64,000 nt of DNA from Gracilariopsis chorda. Its lineage: Eukaryota; Rhodophyta; Florideophyceae; Gracilariales; Gracilariaceae. Below, in pieces: positions 60,070 to 64,000 of the stretch. A program made the translations under genes and the position numbers. The stretch covers positions 1 to 64,000 of the forward strand of contig NBIV01000018.1 in NCBI GenBank assembly GCA_003194525.1, written 5' to 3'. The notes beneath the pieces were generated by a model. The model was not told the DNA's origin and did no database searches. It saw nothing but the letters and a program-made list of their open reading frames with translations. Position 1 is the stretch's first letter. Each line of letters opens with the position of its first letter.

Positions 60070-61245
60070 CTACGCCGAAGACCCGCCGCCCGAGGTGGTG
60101 TTCTTGCCAGCATAGTACTGGGCTCCTAACGCTTGTAGGTCCGACTCATCGGTTACCGCATCCGGTACAGTAAGGCCGACACCTCGGAGGAAGTCACGGA
60201 GAGCCGCAGCACGCGGGGTCATTTCGACAGGTTGAGACGCTTGGTCGGTAGCCGACTGCCCCCAGGGCTCGGAAGATGACGCAGCCGCCTCGGCGGGGTG
60301 GTCAACGGCCTCTATGGCTTCACCACCGCCCGACACAGCGGGTTCCTCGGATTCCCCTGCGGGGCTGCCTTCATCCTTGGGACTACCGCCCTCAGCAGGA
60401 TCTTCACCATCGTCATCGATGAAAATGAACCCTCGGGGGTGCTCAGCCGGGATATACCGGTCTTCTCGACGCCTTTCGCCCGCTTCAGCGGCTGATATCA
60501 CCTCCCATTCCCATGGGTCGAAATATACGAAGTCGCCGGCGTTGGTGTCACGGCCGGGAGACCGATCAGTCGGACGACGAACTCCGTTGGAGACCTGGTT
60601 AGCAGGCACTCGATCCCAGTCAATCTGGTCAATAAGATCCACCATTTGTGTGGCCCCGCGAGCATTGCGCACGGAGCCGAGCACCTCGGATTGGTCCAGA
60701 TGACGGATAGACTGCCGGACGAGTTCCGGAATGTGCCACAAGCGGTAGGCATCATAGGCCTCGATGAGGAGGTAAGCCGCGACGCGGACAGTCCACTCAG
60801 TGGCAAGGAGACTCCATAAACCTTCAGGTGGGTTGTTGATGAAGTATGAGCCTACATAGGTGAGGCAGGGGGGAAGCTCCACGTAACACCCTCTTGGGAC
60901 TTCGACAGCCGGCCAGAAGTCCGGGATTGATAGATACCGTCCTCGACGGGCATGCCCAGCCAGCCTCTCAACTTCAGAGCACTGGTAGGGGGCCATGATC
61001 CCAAAACGGGAACGCCATTTCCGCTCGAAGCGGAGTCCCTCGAGGTAGGTTGACCGTGATGGACAGCGAAGGTACCGGAATTCGGCGCGAAGTATAGGCC
61101 TCGCCCAGAGGATCAGGTCCTGATAAGGTTGTACGACGTCCGCGAAGCGGTCGAGCTCATCCAATACGTTGGCAAGGCGGTCACCATACCCCACTTCGCC
61201 GAAGGTTCGGTAGAAAGCTACGTCAAACCGGTACTGTACCGGCAC
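60070..61245 (-). CDS. Antisense third ORF of chromovirus 3, 391 residues, unknown family
   Basis: A whole frame on the strand opposite to gag-pol, between pol and the 3' LTR. It opens with a compact part (QYRFDVAFYRTFGEVGYGD near the start, then LILWARPILRAEFRYL and RGRYLSIPDFW). A Trp/Arg-rich middle with DFVYFDPWEWEVI follows, then a long Asp/Glu/Ser-rich tract, and it ends with a small conserved FLRGVGL block. No enzyme motif, signal peptide or membrane span is evident. Remnants of the same protein occur in chromoviruses 1 and 2 and element 5, always in this position and sense, so it is a standing part of these elements. It would need its own promoter, probably near the 3' LTR. Antisense extra ORFs at this place are known in some plant Ty3/Gypsy (Tat-lineage) elements; I cannot tell whether this one is related. 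Confidence 0.8.
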   Translation of the reverse strand: MPVQYRFDVAFYRTFGEVGYGDRLANVLDELDRFADVVQPYQDLILWARPILRAEFRYLRCPSRSTYLEGLRFERKWRSRFGIMAPYQCSEVERLAGHARRGRYLSIPDFWPAVEVPRGCYVELPPCLTYVGSYFINNPPEGLWSLLATEWTVRVAAYLLIEAYDAYRLWHIPELVRQSIRHLDQSEVLGSVRNARGATQMVDLIDQIDWDRVPANQVSNGVRRPTDRSPGRDTNAGDFVYFDPWEWEVISAAEAGERRREDRYIPAEHPRGFIFIDDDGEDPAEGGSPKDEGSPAGESEEPAVSGGGEAIEAVDHPAEAAASSSEPWGQSATDQASQPVEMTPRAAALRDFLRGVGLTVPDAVTDESDLQALGAQYYAGKNTTSGGGSSA

Positions 61246-61408
61246 GGGATGTTCATTCGGAGCACGAAAGTGGCGTGCGTACCCAATGTGGGCTAGCTCA
61301 CTTCGAGCGTACTGCCGAGTCTCGTTCCGAGGAACAACGAGACAACTCGGACTAACCGCAATGCGGGTACGCCAATCCCACGAATGGGTGACAGCAACAG
61401 GAAGCCCT

Positions 61409-61417
61409 CCGGGGAGA
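61409..61417 (+). promoter_or_regulatory. Polypurine tract of chromovirus 3
   Basis: ccggggaga directly before the 3' LTR; short, but in the expected place. Confidence 0.6.
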
Positions 61418-62288
61418 TGTAGTGCAATGGCCCGTCGAGGGTATGCCGCAATCGGTCTTCATAAGGATTTGATCCGCTCCCGGCTGCCACAACCATGGTT
61501 ATGAATGGTATTAGCTTCACTAGCCCCATTTGGGGGTGTCCCTAGGAAGGGTAGTAATTGTGGCCACGTGTGCCGATATTGGCCCGATGACGGGTGCGCC
61601 GTGGCAAGCCTGCCACGGTTGCACATCTGTACTACAGTAGCCGGCCTAGCCGGGTGGCTAGATATTTCTAGATATTTATTTTAATATGTTGAAGTGCCGT
61701 ATATAAGTGGCGGCACTGCCGCCACTGTACGGAGAAGTAAACCTCAAGGAGGAACTGGGCTCTGTTCATCTAGCCGCTTGCGCACGGTCACTAACCCCTC
61801 CCGGGGAATACCGCCGCAACACCGGGTTGAGCAACCTGCCTCCGTCTTTGAGGAGTCCTGAACCGTCGTCACGGCTATTTCTTTATTGTTTCTTTTGCCT
61901 ATTATAGGTTTCTTCCGTCATACGGCTTCTGTTTCTCTGCCCTGTTATACAGGTTGGCCCCCATCGTATAGGGATCTGATTTCCCACTCTCGCGAGTCTG
62001 CGCTCCGCAAGTGCGGCTTGTTTGTTGATCATTTGTCCCACAACCGTTGGGCTGGGTACTGTGCTACCACCTCTCGTGGATTCTCCGACGGAGTCGGCTT
62101 GCTTGGCCGGTTCTTACCCTCTGACTGCACGCCCAGTACGGGGTCGCCCGGATTTACACCCGGCTCGTGTCGACCCTATCAGAGGGCTCTCTCGCTGTGC
62201 CGCCTCTCATTGAGAGCAAGCTTGAACACCTTGGTGGTGCTTCCGCGACGCGGCTCGTGTCTGTGCCACGTTCGTAGTTTGCACTACA
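61418..62288 (+). repeat. 3' LTR of chromovirus 3
   Basis: 871 bp, followed by the target duplication GCGAC. Nearly identical to the 5' copy. Confidence 0.95.
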
Positions 62289-62966
62289 GCGACTCGCGCA
62301 GGGAGGTGAAGGCGAAGAATCGGTATCCGCGTGAGCGGGGTGTGATCCTCAGTAGAGGTATGTTTCCACGTAAGTGGGGGTGTGTGAGCGGATGCGCACA
62401 CGAGGGCCGCGGATAGCGGGAGGTGCTACCCTAAAAAGGGGAAAGAGGAAGGACGAGGTGGGTCGCGAGAGCGACGAGTAGATACGGCAATGCCGGTGGA
62501 CAGGGCTCCCTATACAGGGCGAAACACCAATATGATTGGAACAATTAGTACTCCCAATGATGGGTCTCCTTTAGATGTGCAAGGGGGGTGAACTTCCGTA
62601 CACTACGGTGCTTCCCTCCAAGGAGGAGTTGAGAACACGCGGAGGCGGTAAAGCTCAGAGCCAATTCCCCAGGTTGGGGTCCCTTGTTGGGGAAGGTTTA
62701 CTGGTGCGACGGCAGTGCGCCGTCGCGCTAAGTACTAGCTTCCCAGAAATGGGTGTGAAAATAATAAATAATATTAACTAAAATACTCCACATTTCGTGG
62801 CAACATCCACTACTGTGGCCAACCGCCAATTGACCCAAAACCGTGTCCCACGTGTCCATATCCACCATAGTGGGGCGTAGTTCATATACACACTACACAA
62901 CCGATAATATCGGGAAAGCGTTCAAGTACCAAGAATCCCTCTTTGAGGGCGTTGCACTACAAGTGC

Positions 62967-63382
62967 CCTGATACGTTAACCGAAAACGACTTCTTCATCA
63001 TGGACAAAAATTCTTCTTCTTCCTCCTTAGATAACTTCTTTTGCCGCTTCGAGAAGCCAGACAGCGCAACACCTGTATCGCACGGACAGAAACAGACAAC
63101 AGGTATCGGTTTAATGTTCATAATCGCGCTTGTGATGAGATCACTGCAAAGATAAGATCGCATTTTTGAGCTGTGAACGAGAGAAACAGGACGTAATTCT
63201 TTCTGGTCTGCATCTACGATAGAGTAAAAATGATCATGAGTCAACTTAAACCGAGGTATGGAAGTTGTGATTCGCAGTCCCGTGTTTCTCTCTAAATTTA
63301 GATAAGAAGATCTACAGATCTTGCTTACTCGTTTATTGATATCAATTGTCATTAATATGTCAAGCTGCGTTCCGAGCTTCAA
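62967..63382 (-). CDS. Ulp1/SENP-like cysteine protease, N-terminal part
   Basis: The frame opens at 63382 (MKLGTQLDILMTIDINKR) and runs about 138 residues, with a KRQKKLSKEEEEEFLSMMKK helix near its end, to the AGTGC target at 62962-62966. It continues at 50468 in the catalytic part. The N-terminal part has no recognised domain and may serve in substrate choice. It lies about 210 bases inside the right terminal inverted repeat, so the repeat probably holds the promoter. Confidence 0.7.
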
Positions 63383-63589
63383 ATTGCAGGCTGTATCGAA
63401 AGCAAAATTGGAGCAAATATTTTGTTAGAATGAGACGCGTTTCTGAGGAGTGTTTCTAGTGTGTACTAACCAACACGCGCACTGAGGTCTTTCATGGCTT
63501 TTGGGGCGAGACATAAAAATGAAGTGAAGCTATAGTAATCAGAGTTTGAGTACAGCGTAGTTCGAGACGCTATTTATGGATGGAAATGA

Positions 63590-63976
63590 GATCTGGATAG
63601 GATGAAGGAGGTGGGAGTGGGAGTAGTGCGTGGTTGCATTGCTAGAGATCTAGCATCGACGGAGGGAGAAATATTGTGCAAATGTGTCTTCAGGTGCGAC
63701 GGCGAGAGAGATGGTGTGCAAATGTTTCTGTAGGTGCGCGATCAGGGATCAAAGACGGATGTACACTTGGCGCTTAGGGGTACGTTGTTGCTGGTTTGAG
63801 TTGCTCATTTTTGTTTTATTGGTCTACTGGGACAATAGAGGGCTGTGATTGGCCGCAGCAGAATGTGCATATGCGGGTCATTGAGCTGGATCAGTTTTTT
63901 GGAGAGCTCGTGCTGAGCTGTTCCTTTTCAATCAATTTTTTACGCCGACTACGCTGTGTAGATTATCCCATGGCCC
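63590..63976. repeat. Right terminal inverted repeat of the Mutator-like element
   Basis: It is the inverse of 44359-44698. It contains a second, diverged copy of about 41 bases (around cacctgaagacacatttgcac) missing from the left repeat. Confidence 0.9.
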
Positions 63977-64000
63977 TGCGATTACCGTTCGGGTCATAAC

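Larger units (their letters stand above)
51465..62288 (+). mobile_element. Chromovirus 3 (Ty3/Gypsy), young, nearly whole
   Basis: It is a 10.8 kb element with LTRs of 871 bp each (51465-52335, 61418-62288) that show about 3 differences, and a target duplication GCGAC (51460-51464, 62289-62293). The order is LTR, primer binding site, gag, pol with chromodomain, an antisense third ORF, polypurine tract, LTR. Pol and the antisense ORF look whole; gag has about one break. The near-identical LTRs make it the youngest insertion in the window. It sits inside a family-1 LTR. Confidence 0.95.
51325..62961 (-). repeat. LTR, family 1 subgroup B, itself split by chromovirus 3
   Basis: The two parts (51325-51464 and 62294-62961) make about 808 bp with the usual tips TGTGGTGCAATG and GTTGCACTACA. 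AGTGC flanks it at 51320-51324 and 62962-62966. It lies head-on against the LTR at 50469-51319, with a single AGTGC between them. Confidence 0.9.
44359..63976 (-). mobile_element. Mutator-like element with transposase, zinc-cluster ORF and Ulp1-like protease, opened by LTR elements
   Basis: Long terminal inverted repeats (44359-44698 and 63590-63976) close the element. The flanks carry a 9-bp duplication, GGCGATTAC (44350-44358) and TGCGATTAC (63977-63985), matching at 8 of 9 bases. With the inserted LTR sequence set aside (45786-46667 and 50469-62961, plus duplicated target bases) about 6.2 kb of the element remains. All its genes read on the minus strand: a Ulp1/SENP-like protease (63382 to 50021), a WRKY/GCM1-like zinc-cluster ORF (49814 to 48699), and a MULE transposase with a second zinc cluster, DDE core and SWIM finger (48119 to 44809). 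The transposase has stops, so the copy is probably dead. The protease frame is uninterrupted apart from the insertion. Confidence 0.85.

Overview
The window is a transposon-dominated stretch of a eukaryotic nuclear genome. The clearest host gene is RPB2, the second-largest subunit of RNA polymerase II (37241-41203), in three exons with two introns of about 100 nt, one carrying a textbook TACTAAC branch point. A gene-poor, intron-poor setting full of Ty3/Gypsy chromoviruses, Helitrons and a Mutator-like element would suit a multicellular red alga (a florideophyte such as a Chondrus relative). That placement is an inference from general character, not from a database match. Other host-derived sequence is a broken TRIP13/PCH2-like AAA+ ATPase (34270-35826), a decayed Sel1-like repeat array (42345-43345) and a short ORF split by a solo LTR (33242-34207). 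Layout, left side (1-33.3 kb): a nest of elements. Two degraded Helitrons lie head-to-tail on the minus strand (A 20925-25265, B 26342-28052). Helitron A is opened by chromovirus 2 (right end 20924, left end beyond the window). Chromovirus 2 is opened inside its third ORF by chromovirus 1 (808-12323, target duplication GATTT), and its left LTR is opened by another LTR (1-469). Helitron B is cut by chromovirus 4 (from 28053), followed by the inverted end of a related element 5 (30653 to about 32450). Middle (33.3-44.3 kb): two solo LTRs with clean 5-bp target duplications (GAAGA, ACAGT), the TRIP13-like relic, a palindrome cluster, RPB2, the Sel1 array and a CT/GA-rich hairpin. Right side (44.36-63.98 kb): one Mutator-like element with long terminal inverted repeats (44359-44698 and 63590-63976) and a 9-bp target duplication matching at 8 of 9 bases. 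It carries a MULE transposase with SWIM finger, a second zinc-cluster ORF and a Ulp1/SENP-like cysteine protease, all on the minus strand. It was opened by a solo LTR (45786-46667) and, inside the protease gene, by two opposed LTRs at the same AGTGC target (50469-51319 and 51325-62961). The second of these contains the young, nearly whole chromovirus 3 (51465-62288, target duplication GCGAC, LTRs 871 bp with about 3 differences). How the parts relate: the chromoviruses share an 18-nt primer binding site, a CX2CX4HX4C gag knuckle and a protease-RT-RNase H-integrase order; a chromodomain is seen in elements 1-3. They also share an extra ORF placed between pol and the 3' LTR and read from the opposite strand. 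That antisense ORF is recognisable in four separate elements here and is the best candidate for an undescribed system in the window. The second candidate is the protease-carrying Mutator-like element.
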